Origin: Macrotis lagotis
Taxonomy: Eukaryota; Chordata; Mammalia; Peramelemorphia; Peramelidae
DNA length: 64,000 nucleotides
Reading direction: 5' to 3'
Assembly: GCF_037893015.1 (NCBI RefSeq)
Contig: NC_133666.1
Coordinates: forward strand, 655,862,869 to 655,926,868
This document shows, one piece after another, positions 1 to 11,408 of the stretch (the first letter of the stretch is position 1; every line of letters starts with the position of its first letter). The position numbers were made by a program, and so were the translations under genes. The notes beneath the pieces are model-generated. The model was not told where the DNA came from and ran no database searches. It saw nothing but the letters and a program-made list of their open reading frames with translations.

Positions 1-545
1 TAAGTCTTTGCAGGTTTTTCTGAAATCATCCTGCTTGCCATTTCTTACAGGACAACAATACTTCACTATTATCATATACCATGACTTGTTCAATTTTTCC
101 CAATTTAAGGGCATCCCATCAACCAATTCTTATCTATTATAAAAAAGCTGCCATAAATATTTTTGCACAAATAAGTCCTATCACTTTTTGTCTGTTTTCT
201 TTAACAGAATGATTTCCATGGAAATATGATTTGTATGACTATGCCTGTGTGATATCTTGTGTCAAATTGCTTGCCTTCTCAATTGGAGGGTGTGTGGAAA
301 GGGAAAGAGAATTTGGAATTCAAAATTTTAAAAAAAATATGTTAAAATTATTTTGACATGTAACTGGGGGAAAATATTAATTAAGATTAAAAAAAGGAAA
401 GTTTAAAAAAAAGTAAATCCCCTCCATCTTTTTTTTTTATTTCCTTGGGATGCCTACCTAACGACGCTGGTATTGCTAGATCAAAGGGTATGCGCAGTTT
501 AATAACCCTTTGGACAGAGTTCTGGGAAGAGCAGTGAATTTTTGA
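1..545 (-). mobile_element. L1 fragment, interrupted
   Basis: Positions 1-204 and about 420-545 read on the - strand as the conserved L1 3' region (GAATACTATTGT, GGGCTATAAAACTG type words in diverged form). The two parts are separated by a + strand L1 3' end. Confidence 0.55.
205..412 (+). mobile_element. L1 3' end nested in the preceding fragment
   Basis: Shows the usual marsupial L1 tail: CAAATTGCTTGCCTTCTCAA, G-rich stretch, GAATTTGGAATTCAAAATTT and an A-rich end. Confidence 0.6.
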
Positions 546-899
546 AAATCAGACTTAGGGGGCAACAGATACCCCAGCCCCTCCCTGCATTGAATGGGAG
601 AGACATCAGAAGGCCCACAGAATGGGCATCACCAAAGGCCACGGCCTGAGCTTTTATCTGTAGACTTAATAAGTGGTAAAAAAACAAATGCTTCAAAAGT
701 GACCTAATTAGGAGTAGAAACAGGGACCAGAATGAGAGAAGACCTTGAATGCCAGAGACAATCAATTAATGTGAAGACCCATGGAGTGGTGTGCCAAAAG
801 TAGAAACACCAGAATTACTCCCCATCCTTGTTTAAATTCAGAAATCCAGACTTGGGGGTCTCTCTCTCTCTCTTTCTCTCTGTCTCTGCCTCTTTCTCC

Positions 900-944
<45 letters not shown>

Positions 945-1235
945 TTTTTTTTCTTTCCCCCTTACTCCTTCTCAGTGATCTGAAAATACTTCAGAACTTT
1001 TTCCTAGGTCTCCAGGAGCAGGAAAGGTAGTCAGAAGGAGTTAAAGGAGATGAATGGGTAGAAGGTTCTGCCCTTGCATTTTTTCCCTTGCATTTGCACT
1101 ATATTTTAGCAAATTATATGACCAGAGTTTATTTTTTTCATATTCACAAGATTGTGAATATGAAGGGTTGTAACTAAAGGAAAGTTCGGAAATGAGCAGG
1201 GGTATTGGAATTATAGATTTCCTAATTTAAACAAA
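546..1235. other. Intergenic, no gene seen; CA repeat
   Basis: A CT-rich run at 858-900 is followed by (CA)n at 903-944. Nothing else recognised. Confidence 0.6.
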
Positions 1236-1370
1236 TTTTTTTACAAGGCAAATGGGGTTAAGTGACTTGCCCAAGTCCACACAGCTAGGTAATTATTAAG
1301 TGTCTGAGGCAGGATTTGAACTCCTGACTCCAGTGCTGGTGCTCTATCCATTGTGCCACCTAGACACCCT
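1236..1370 (-). mobile_element. WSINE1-like CORE-SINE
   Basis: Carries GGCAAATGGGGTTAAGTGAC and CACACAGCTAGGTAATTATT, with tRNA-like head at the right. The flanks share an imperfect TAAACAAATTTTT target duplication. Confidence 0.85.
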
Positions 1371-1614
1371 AAACAAAATTTTTGGCATAATTCTTTGACA
1401 TTCATTAATCTAAAGATAGCATACGACCAACAGCAATTTTTAACTTGCCTCTTCATTTGGAGTTTTTTTTTTTTTATGATGTGACCATGTTCTGGCACAT
1501 CTGTGCTCACACACTCTGGTAAGACCTCTCTTTTGTGTCACCTAGCCAGACAGGTGGCTTATTCCTATAATTGTGACTGCCAGAGGGGTGGAAGCTGGTG
1601 GATCCCCAGAAGTT

Positions 1615-1771
1615 TTGGACCAAAGATGGTTAAGCCTCTTGTACACCAAATTTTTATAAATACAGTCTCTAACCTGGGAATGATAAAATAGACCAAAGAC
1701 AGAATGCCAGTAATTGAGTTTAATTAATGACTTTCATTTTAAGGAACTAAAATGAAAATCATGAAATTTCT
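1615..1771. repeat. Dispersed duplication, copy 1 (157 bp)
   Basis: Nearly identical to 3331-3488, differing by one substitution and one added A by eye. Not recognised as a known repeat. Confidence 0.9.
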
Positions 1772-2812
1772 CCTTTATTGGCTGTCTACTTTGTTGTTGT
1801 GGAACCAGCTATTATATACATGGTCATAAGTAGGAAGGGAAGAGAAAGGCAGATCATAGAACAATCAGTTTAGGGGGCTTGAGTGACAAGTCCACCAAGC
1901 AGTACTATATAACAGTTATAGCAGTTGTGACCATCCAAGCAGGACCACACAGGTATCCTTGTGTCCTACGGCAATGGCTAAGTTGATTGTATAGTCTTGG
2001 GGATACACATTATTTTTTGTTTGAATACAGTATAATTTGGCCAAATGAAAAAAGTGGGACAAAAAAATCACTGAAGAAAAGAATTCCCTAAAAATTAGAA
2101 TTGGGCAAGTAGAAGCTAAACTTTATAAGATAGCAAGAAAAAATAAGACAAAATTGAAAGAATGAATAAAAAGGAAAAATGTGAACTATTTTATTGAAAA
2201 ATAACAGATCTGGAAAAATAGATCGAGGAGAGATAATTTAAGAAGAATTGAACTTCTTGACAGCCATGACCAAAAAAAAAGATAATAGACATCATGCTTC
2301 AAGAAATTATCATAGAAAACTTCTCTGAAATACTCGAGGCAGACTGTAAAAGAGAAATTGAAAAAAATCTATTGATCATCTCCTGAAAGAGATCCACAAA
2401 TGAAAACTCCCAGGAACATTAGAGCCAAATTTCAGAGCTTCCAGTTCAAGGAGAAAAACATACAAACAGAAATAAATCAAATATTGTGGAGTCACAGTCA
2501 GAATAACACAAGATTTAGTAGCTTCTAAATTAAAGGATCAGAGGACTCGTAATTCCAGATGATAAAGGACCTAGGATTATAACCAAGAATCATCTACCCA
2601 GGAAAAACTGAATGTAATCAGGGAGGAAAATGAATATTTAATGAAATAAAGGATTTTCAAGTATTCCTGATGAAAAGACTCAATAGAAAATTTTACATTA
2701 AATACAAGATTCAAGAGAAACATAAAGAAGTAAACTGGTAAGAGAACTCCTAAGGGATTCAATAAGGTTAAATTGTTTATATTCCTACATGGGAAGATGA
2801 TACTTATAACTT

Positions 2813-2959
2813 TTTTTTTTTAGTTTTTGCAAGGCAATGGAGTTAATTGGCTTGCCCAGGGCCACACAGCTAGGTAATTAAGTGCCTGAGGCCAAATTTG
2901 AACTCAGGTCCTCCTGACTCCAGGGCTGGTGATCTATCCACTGTGCCAACTAGCTGCCC
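2813..2959 (-). mobile_element. WSINE1-like SINE with 15-bp TSD
   Basis: Flanked by exact TGATACTTATAACTT at 2798-2812 and 2960-2974. Inserted into the L1/HAL1 remnant. Confidence 0.95.
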
Positions 2960-3330
2960 TGATACTTATAACTTCTAAGAACTTTATCACTATTAAGGCA
3001 AATTAGGAGTATAAATAGAAGATTTAGGTGTGAGTTGAATATTATGGATGGTATCAAAATAATAACATTAAGGTGTGTGAGAAAAAAGAATGCACTGGGA
3101 GAAGGGGATAGGAAGGGGAAGAATGGGGTAAATTGTCTCACTTATATAAAGGAGGCATGAAAGAGCTTTTACAGTGGAGGGGAAGATGGGGAAGTGGCAG
3201 TGGGGAGGGGAAATACACTCAGTTGGGTATAGAAATCTATCTTATCTTACAGGAAAATAGGAGGGGAAGAGGATAAGAAAAAAGGAAGAGGCAAACAGAA
3301 GGGACAGCAGATTGGGGGAAGGATAGTCAA

Positions 3331-3488
3331 TTGGACCAAAGATGGTTAAGCCTCTTGTACACCAAATTTTTATAAATCCAGTCTCTAACCTGGGAATGAT
3401 AAAAATAGACCAAAGACAGAATGCCAGTAATTGAGTTTAATTAATGACTTTCATTTTAAGGAACTAAAATGAAAATCATGAAATTTCT
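3331..3488. repeat. Dispersed duplication, copy 2 (158 bp)
   Basis: Same orientation as 1615-1771 and 1.7 kb away. It interrupts the L1/HAL1 remnant. Confidence 0.9.
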
Positions 3489-4625
3489 GGTCAGAATATG
3501 GTCAGAGTGAAAGGAAAAAGAGAGAAAGATAAATGAGGGAGGGGAAGAAATAGGATGGAGAGAAATGCACAGTAATCATAACTGAAAAAATTTATAATAA
3601 GTTTCTCTGATAAAGACTTCATTTCTCAAATACATAGAAAACTGAGCCAGATTTTATAAGAAAAAAAGTCATTCCCCAGTTGATAGTCAAAGTAGGAATA
3701 GGAAGTTTTCAAATGAAGTAATCACAGCTATCTTTAGTCTTATAAAAATGCTCTAAATCACGATTGATCAGAGAAATGGAAATTAAAACAACTGTGATAT
3801 CAACTCACACTTAACAGATTGGCTAATATGACAGAAAAGAACAATAGCCATGTTGGAGAAGATGTGGGAAAACTGAGACATTAATGCATCGTTGATGGAG
3901 TCATAAATTGATTCAATAATTCTGGAGAATACTTTAGAACTATGCTTAGCGGGCTATAAAACTGCATATACTCTTTGATCCACTACTAAGTCTGTATCCC
4001 AAAGATATTTTTAAAAGGGGAAAGGACCCTTTTATACAAAGACTATTTATAGCAGTTCTTCTTGAGGTGGCAAAGAATTGAACACTGAGGGGTTGCCCAT
4101 CGACTCGGGAATGGTTGAATAAGTTGTGGGACCTGGTTACAATATAATACTATTGTCCTAGAAAAAATAAAGTAGATTTCAGAAAAACCTGGACTTATAT
4201 GAACTGATGCAAAGTGAAATGAGCAGAATTAGGGAACAATCTACAAGAAACAGCAATATTGTATGATGAACACTGTGGATAATTTAGTTATTCTCAGCAA
4301 TTAAAAGAATCAAGACAATTCCAATGAAAATTTACACAATTTAGATGAAAAATGTCACCCACCTGCAGAGAAAACTGATAATGTCTGAATGCAAATCAGA
4401 GCATATTTTAAAAAACTTTTTATTTTTTTTTGGAGGGTGCTATGTTTTTCAAAACATTACTAATATGGAAATATTTTTGTATCATTGTACATATATTACA
4501 TATCAAATACTTGCCCTTTCAATGAAGACAGGGGGAAGTCAGAAAGAATTTGAAACTCAAAATTTAAAAAAAAACAAATGTTGACAATTATTTCTATATG
4601 TAATTGGAAAAAATAAAGTATAAAA

Positions 4626-5557
4626 AAGAAAAAAAATGAAGTCTGACACCAACATGGTAAGTCCCAGGAGGTGGTGGTGGGCGGGGAGACACCAGACTGT
4701 TCAAGGAGATGTGAACCTGCCCAAGTCAGAAATGGAGGTCAAAATTCAGGATCATAAAGGGAGATTCAGGCTCAAAAAATAAACAAAAATAACAAAAAAA
4801 TTAACCTGAATAATGTCACCTAGCAAACAGCTATGATATTATACTTCCTTGCTGGATAATTAACATAATTAACATAGTTGACACCCTGCCTTCCTGCAGC
4901 CTCAAAGAAGGCAGCACATGCCCTGAGCTAGGCTGTTCAAACTACTACAGTGTTCATACAGTCATTAATCACAAAGGGAAATGACAAATCACCATCATAA
5001 CATACAAAAGAATAACTGGTCAGATGACCAACTGACCGAATGACTCTTTGGTGAAGTGGATTTGGATTCTAATGACCTGGCTTCTAGTTCTAGTCTGAAA
5101 CATAACTTATGTGAAGTTGATTATTCTCCATTTTCCTGTTTCCTCAACTATAAAATGGAAGTGATAATAGAACCTCCTTTGTTGAATTATTGTGAGGCTC
5201 AGTTATTTGTAAAACACTTCCCACACAGCACCTAGTGCTAAGTAGGGGCTGTCCAAAATGCTTCTTTCCTTTCCTTCTTTCCTGTCTCCCTTTCTTCATC
5301 AGACCTATAAGGTCTATGACTCTATGTGTCCTCCTTTTTTCTAGAGAGCATCTTGGGCTGAGTAATGTAGATGATGAAAAGCCATAATGTCCTTCCATAC
5401 AAGGAAGGATTGGCTGAAAGAACAAAAGTCTGGGGAGGGCAATGTGAGCCCTTTTAAGTTTTTGGAGGGTCATCAGAAGGCAGACCATATTCTTCTGCTC
5501 AGACCCAAAATGCAGACCCGGGTTAATAGATGGAAGCTGCAGAGAGGTAGCTTTAGG
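4626..5557. other. Intergenic, nothing recognised
   Basis: AT-rich unique-looking sequence with a MIR-like fragment near 5060-5230. No gene signal. Confidence 0.5.
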
Positions 5558-5712
5558 GTTTGTTTGGGGTTTTTTTTGCAAGGCAATGCGGTTAAGTGGT
5601 TTGCCCAAGGCCACAGGGCTAGGTCATTATTAAGTGTCTGAGGCTGCATTTTAACTCAGGTACTCCTGACTCCAGGGCCGGTGCTCTATCCACTGCGCCA
5701 CCTAGCTGCCTC
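5558..5712 (-). mobile_element. WSINE1-like SINE with TSD
   Basis: TAGCTTTAGG at 5548-5557 and 5713-5722 flanks the element. Confidence 0.93.
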
Positions 5713-5764
5713 TAGCTTTAGGTTTAATCAAAGGAAAAAGTGCCTAAACAATGAGACCCAGCAT

Positions 5765-6055
5765 CTCTGAAGGGAGGAATGGAGGGTGGAAGGGAAAGAA
5801 GGCAGGGAGAGAGGAAGGGAGGGAGTGAAAGCAGCAGAAAGGGAGTGAAAGAGAGAGGCAGAGAGAGAGGGAGTGAAGCAGAGAGGCAGGGAGGGAGGGA
5901 AATAGGGAAAGTGGGAAAGAGGGAGAGTGGGAAGGAGGGAGGGAGAGAGGGAGAAAGGGAAGGAGGGAGGGGAAGAGAGGCCAGAAGGGATGGAGAGAGG
6001 GAAGGAGGGAATGACAAAAGAGAAAGGAAGGAAAGGAGGGAGGGAGCCTTCACCT
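5765..6055. repeat. GGGA/GAGA-rich polypurine tract
   Basis: About 290 bp almost purely of G and A, made of GGGA, GGGAGA and GAAAGA units. Confidence 0.9.
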
Positions 6056-7300
6056 TAGAAGTCTTAAAGCAAAAGGACTTCTTATCCAGAAAGGATTCTT
6101 GCAGAGGTCTGGGCAGGATTAAATGGCCTCTGATGTTCCTTCCTATTCTGAAATTCTGAGATTTATCACTGCTTTAATAAACATATTATGTTTATGTCTG
6201 CCATGCATAGGTTCTAGGTGAAGCAGTGGATAGAATGTCCTAGAGTCATAAAGATTTAGTTCAAAATTTGGGAGGTAATAGGGAGCTAATGAAGACTGAT
6301 GAGAATACAAGGGACATGATCAGATCTAGGGGGAAGCAAGACCCATTGTGGGAATGTGGAGGATCGATTAGAGATGAGCAAGTGAAGAGGTGGAAAGACT
6401 TGTTAGAATTGCCATAGCCTAGTGGGAGGTCAGAGTCTTTCCTAGAATGCTGCTGGCAGGGGGAAGAGAAAGGAATGAAAGTGAGAAATATGGCCAAGAA
6501 GGAATTGACAGGAGTCAGATGGACAGATTGGACTCGAGGGGAAGGAGAGAAGAATCAAAGATAGTATGAACCTGGGAGATGGAGTGATCAGCACTGCCAC
6601 AGACAGAGACCATGGAGACAGATGGGAGAGGAAGCTTTGGAGAAAAGACCCAAGAAGACAGGTGTGGAATGCTGAGTTGGCAATGCCAGTGGGACATCTA
6701 GGTGGAGATGGCTTGAATGCAAGGAGAGATATGGATCTGGACACCTGAAGCTGGGGTGGGGGCAGTAGACAGATACGTGGGAGATGAGAAGTATCAGAAG
6801 GGAAGGGGAAAAAGAGGTCCAAGGGCTCATTCATAGGAAATACTGACATTATGGGATCAAGGATCCCCAGAAAGGAGGTGGAAGGATGGAAGTTCAAGAA
6901 GAAAAAGAGAACAATTAGCCTCTGTACAGTGTAATATATGCACGACCCCAATTTTAATGGGGATAATATGGGGAAACTGCAGCCTAGCACCTAGCTCTTT
7001 TTATGATTGGGAAAATTCCAAGCATGTTCTTGGGCAGATGGGAAGGAACCACTAGAGGAAAGACAGAGGAAGTATGAGAGGGGGTAAATGGTCTGAGAGA
7101 GGTCAAAGAAAAGGTGGCAGGAAATGGGAACAAGGGTTTGGAGAGAGGAGTGAGCCTTAGTGAGGAGTAAGGATATCCCCTGACTGTGTTCTGAGATCAC
7201 AGGGAAAGAAGAAAGATGAAGAGATGACGCAATGCATGAGGAGGGGGCTAAATGGGCAGTTAGATCTCTCTCATCACTTGCCACCACATGTCACTGTCAA
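6056..7300. other. Intergenic, unclassified ancient repeat likely
   Basis: Purine-biased sequence resembling other anonymous stretches at 31100-31900 and 40600-41400. No reading frame of interest. Confidence 0.4.
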
Positions 7301-7304
7301 ACTT

Positions 7305-7568
7305 CTTTCCCCACTCTCTTCTTTCTCTCTCTTTCCCTTCTCTTTTTCACTCACCTCTTCTCCCTCTTCTCTCCCCCTCCTCCTCTCTTCCTCTTTCCCT
7401 TTCTTCCTCTCTCCTTCCCTCTTTTTTCTCTCTACCCTGTCTCAATCCCTGTCTTTTTCTCTTCTCTCTCCTCCTGACTCTTCATCTCCCTTCCTTCCTC
7501 TCCTTCTCTCCTTCTCATTTCTTTCCCTTTCCATACCATCCTTCTTCTCCCCCCATCATTCCTTTTCT
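7305..7568. repeat. Polypyrimidine tract
   Basis: Roughly 260 bp of almost only C and T in irregular CTTT/CTCC units. Confidence 0.9.
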
Positions 7569-8024
7569 TTTTTTTAGAAAGATTTTATTTATTTTGGGTT
7601 TTACAATTTCCCCCCATTCTTGCTTCCCTCCCCCCAACCCCCACAGAAGGCAGTCTGTTAGTCTGTACATTGTTTCCATGGTATGCATTGATCCAAATTG
7701 AATGTGATGAGAGAGAAATCATATCCTTAAGGAAGAAAAATAAAGTATAAGAGACAGCAAAATTATATAATAACGGTATTTTTTTCTAATTTGAAGGTAA
7801 TAGTCCTTGGTCTTTGTTCAAACTCCACAATTCTTTCTCTGGATACAGATGGTATTCTCCATTGCAGACAGCCCAAATTGTCCCTGGTTATTGCACTGAT
7901 GGAATGAGCAAGTCCATCAAGGTTGATCATCGCCCCCATCTGGTTCTGCTCATCATATGCAAATCCTTCCAGGCTTCCCTGAACTCCCATCCCTCCTGGT
8001 TTCTAATAGAACAATAGTGTTCCA
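7569..8024 (-). mobile_element. 5'-truncated L1 3' end with 16-bp TSD
   Basis: Antisense L1 3' UTR, starting with its T-rich tail. Flanked by exact CCATCATTCCTTTTCT at 7553-7568 and 8025-8040. Homologous to 45130-45320 in the opposite orientation. Confidence 0.9.
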
Positions 8025-8031
8025 CCATCAT

Positions 8032-8036
<5 letters not shown>

Positions 8037-8091
<55 letters not shown>
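8037..8091. repeat. (CT)n microsatellite
   Basis: About 27 perfect CT units, immediately after the L1 target-site duplication. A shorter CT run is at 8271-8293. Confidence 0.97.
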
Positions 8092-8097
<6 letters not shown>

Positions 8098-8818
8098 ATT
8101 GAGGACAAAATCCCAGTTTGATTCACAAGAACCATACCACCAAAGACTCCTAGAACCCTCCACACCAGTTACCGGAGCAGAATCTCTCCCAGGACCTACA
8201 GGGTCCTTTTGTTTCTATAACAGAAAGTAAGTTTTCAGAGAAAAGTTGCCCTCAGGGGCATGGTGTGATTACTCTCTCTCTCTCTCTCTCTCTGCCTCAC
8301 TGTTGGACACCTTGGCTTTCTCAAGCAATGCCCTTTGGAGGGTGAGAGGGAGCTGCCTTATTGGGAGGGTCAATGACCAAAGCTGTCTAACGGGAGCAGA
8401 GCAGGGATGGAGCTGCATGATTCAAGACTTAGGAGAGATTTCCTAAACTTTTAAGGTATTAATAATAATGATTAAGCTTTTGTGTGTTTGTTAATTTGTT
8501 TTAAGGCAGTTGTAGTGATAGGAATGACATAGAAATAATAGAACCTGAAAAGGGAAAACAAATAGGGAGAGAAAGAAAGAACGAGGAAAGAAGCCCAGAA
8601 AAAGGGAGAAGAGAAGGGAGGGGAGGGAAAGGTAGAGGAATAGGATGCAAACTTGCAAATAGAGGTTGTTTCATTCTTTATCCTTGTGTCCCCAGTACTT
8701 GATATCTCCTTAATAAAGACTTGTTAATAGGGAGAGAGGAAGAAAAGGGAGAAGAGGGAAAGAGAAGGGGAAGAAAAGGGAGGGAGCTCCAGAGGGAAAG
8801 AAATAAGGAGGAAGAGGT

Positions 8819-8820
<2 letters not shown>

Positions 8821-8882
<62 letters not shown>
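8821..8882. repeat. (AG)n microsatellite
   Basis: 31 perfect AG units, the reverse complement of the CT array 0.7 kb to the left. Confidence 0.97.
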
Positions 8883-8884
<2 letters not shown>

Positions 8885-10044
8885 TATGATTCAATTAAGT
8901 CTTGCAAGTCTGAGGAAATCCAAGAAATCTAGATGGATCTTTATGAAATAATGAAAAATGTGAAAAAGCTAAACCAGAGGAATGGGAGAAGGGCTAATTA
9001 TAACAGGAAGAAAAGCAAATAAGAATGAAGATTTCTGATGGGGATTTAAGAGGGAGACAGAGAAATTGTGTCTCATGATGCTTAATGCATTGAAAATGGT
9101 TGATTTGAACATAAATAGATATTAATGCAAATTTTGTTGTTTGTACCAATGACCAGAGAGGTTTTAAATAAAGCATTTAATTTTTTTTAATCAAGAGGAA
9201 GAAACAGAGAAAAGGGGTGTAAAGGAGAAAAGGTGAGAGAGACTGAGAGGAAGAAAAAAGGGAGAAAATTAAGGGTTTGAGAAATAGAAAAATGGAGAAG
9301 TCAGGGAAAGAAAGAGAAAGGAAAACAGAAAGGAAAGAAAGCCTCTTTTCATGCTCTTCATGTGCCCTGGAAATTTCATGAAATCTGCCACAGGAATTGA
9401 AAGTATTTTATCATCCCCTTGTCTTCCAGTGGAAAGTAATATTCTGTGTGATAAGGTTTATTTTGTTAAACAGCCTAGATTTTAGAGGCTTTGCTACTCT
9501 TTATCCCATCTCCATGCCTTTGTACTATCTGTTCCCTCCTCCCACCCATCTCTTGGAATCCCTTGTTTCTTTGCAAGCTCAATTATCACCTTCTACATGA
9601 AGACTTTCTGGATCCCCCCAACCAGCTGGTGCCTCCCTGCCAAAATGACTTTATATCTATTTTCTTTATGCTTACGCCTGTACATGTTATCTTCCCCTAT
9701 AAAAAGTAAGCTCCCTGAGGGCAGGAGTCATTTCATTTTTGCCTCAGCACCCAGTGTGTGGTGCTTTAGAAATGTTTGCAAGCCTTCTTGATGATAGAAT
9801 GGGGGCCAAAAGAATAAATGAACCCAGTTATGTTCCAATAGAATGGAAACTCCATGAAGGTGGGGGTCACATCCCCAGCAATCTAATCTACACTGGGTAT
9901 CATTCTACTGTTTGTCATCACCGCTCTAGGTTTCTGGGAAAGCCTGTATCTGTGTTTTGGGGTAACAGCTCACCCCCTAAGCGGCCCCATGAGGCTGGAT
10001 AATAGCCTTCTTGTCTGTTTTACAGACAAGGAAACAACCTTGAA
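8883..10044. other. Intergenic, nothing recognised
   Basis: Mixed AT-rich sequence and purine-rich patches. ORFs here are short and without recognisable similarity. Confidence 0.5.
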
Positions 10045-10150
10045 TAGAAAGAGATCCTAGACTTGAAGCTGAAAGGGATCCCAGAGGTCATTATTCACAA
10101 CTCCCTCACTTTACAGAAGAAGAAACTGAGGCACAGAGTGACTTGTTGGG
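10045..10150 (-). mobile_element. MIR/THER1-like SINE fragment
   Basis: Contains CTTTACAGAAGAAGAAACTG and GAGGCACAGAGTGACTTG, the typical MIR core words. Confidence 0.6.
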
Positions 10151-10772
10151 ACCCGCACAGGGAGCAGGAGGCTTGGCTGGGGTTCTGTCTCCAGATTCGA
10201 TCCTCTCTCCAAGTCTGTGGCCCCTCGTGCCCCACTCTCACGGCCCCTTTGATCCCCCCTCTCTGGCCCCGCTCTCCAGGGCGGCAGAGGTGCGGGCAGT
10301 GGGGCTGTTGAGCAGCTCGGGGAAGCTCCCTTTCCCCACTCGCAGCTCTGTCACGGAGGATTCCTAGAAAGCTAAGGGAGGAAGCGCCGGGGGTGCTGTG
10401 CTGCCCCTGCCCTAGTCGCGCTCCGGCCGGGCCCCAGGGCCGCACTCTCCTCAGTCCCCAGAGGGAGCTGTCCAGTGGCCGCCGGCTTCTCTCCTGTTCC
10501 GAACGGCTGCGTTTGCATCCCCACCCTCGCGGGTGCCCCCGCTTTGTGCCCAGTCCACCTCGGGTCTCCCTTGGGGCGCAGGCTCCCGTCTCTGACCTGC
10601 CGTAGCGGCGGCGGCGGCGGGCTGTTTTCCCATGGCCAGAACGGGCACAGACGCCTTCTCCTGGGATCCCCTCTTCTAGGCCCAGCCCCCCCAAAGGCCG
10701 CGCGAGACGCTTCCCAGGGGTCTCAGGCTGGTCAGCCTCAAGCCTAGGCACCTAAAAAGTAGAGGCAGAGAG

Positions 10773-10930
10773 CACGATGCCTAGGCACCCCCCATGCCGC
10801 CCCATGCCTAGGCACCCCCATGCCGCCCCATGCCTAGGCACCCCCATGCCGCCCCATGCCTAGGCACCCCCATGCCGCCCCATGCCTAGGTACCCCCCAT
10901 ACCGCCCCATGCCTAGGCACCCCCATGCCG
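10773..10930. repeat. 28-bp tandem array upstream of P2RX2
   Basis: About six head-to-tail copies of a roughly 28-bp unit built on CCTAGGCACCCCC plus ATGCCGCCCC. It lies about 220-370 bp before the ATG, inside the CpG-rich region. Units differ by one or two bases. Confidence 0.9.
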
Positions 10931-11145
10931 AAGGCGCCTCACCTGCCTTCCTTGGCCTGGGAGGGAGCCGGCCTCGTGGAGGGCTGAGCCTTGGGGCCAG
11001 GGGCCAGGGAGGGCGGTGGCCGGCCGGGAGGGGCGTGGCGACTCCCCATCCCCGCCCCGAAGGGGTGGCCCGGGCACTCGGGGCGCGGAGGGACCGGCCT
11101 GTGCGCTGGCGAGCGCCGAGGAGGCCCGGCGGGCAGCGAGTGCCC

Positions 11146-11408
11146 ATGCCCCGCATGGCTCAGGGGGCCCAGGGCCCGGCAGAGGCGGGGCAGGGGCCCG
11201 GGGGCCCGGGGCCCCACTTCCTCACGGCCACCTCCGAAGCAGCGGCCCCCGAGAAGGAGCGCTCGGCCCGGCTCCTGGCCCAGACCTGCTGGGGCGGCCT
11301 CTGGAGCTTCTGGGACTACGAGACGCCCAAGGTGATCGTGGTGAAGAACCGAAACCTGGGCTGCATCTACCGCACCGTGCAGCTGCTCATCCTCCTCTAC
11401 TTCGTCTG
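11146..11408 (+). CDS. P2RX2: P2RX2 exon 1 (N-terminus and most of TM1)
   Basis: Encodes a Gly/Pro/Ala-rich N-terminal stretch, then the conserved block with [11 protein letters not shown] and LLILLYFVW. It ends in TG, so the Trp codon is completed by exon 2. The donor is GTGCGGGCG. The stretch before the conserved LAQTCW is about 45 residues, versus about 16 before the equivalent ARGCW in human, so this N-terminus is longer. Confidence 0.9.

Larger units (their letters stand above)
2040..4625 (+). mobile_element. Old L1/HAL1-type element with ORF1 remnant and L1 3' end
   Basis: 2100-2760 is a decayed ORF1, matching in order the intact ORF1 near 28700-29400. 2975-3330 matches the G/A-rich segment after that ORF. 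3590-4625 is the conserved L1 3' region ending in AATAAAG and A-rich sequence. It is interrupted by a SINE (2813-2959) and by the second 158-bp duplication (3331-3488). No coding capacity remains. Confidence 0.75.

Noticed and set aside
5144..7701. ORFs of 100-180 codons in the purine and pyrimidine tracts
   Set aside because: Low-complexity Ser/Leu/Pro or Glu/Arg/Gly translations without domains; they reflect simple sequence.
1..10044. A gene upstream of P2RX2
   Set aside because: Only repeats, simple sequence and short unlike ORFs are present; no spliced coding pattern was found on either strand by eye.
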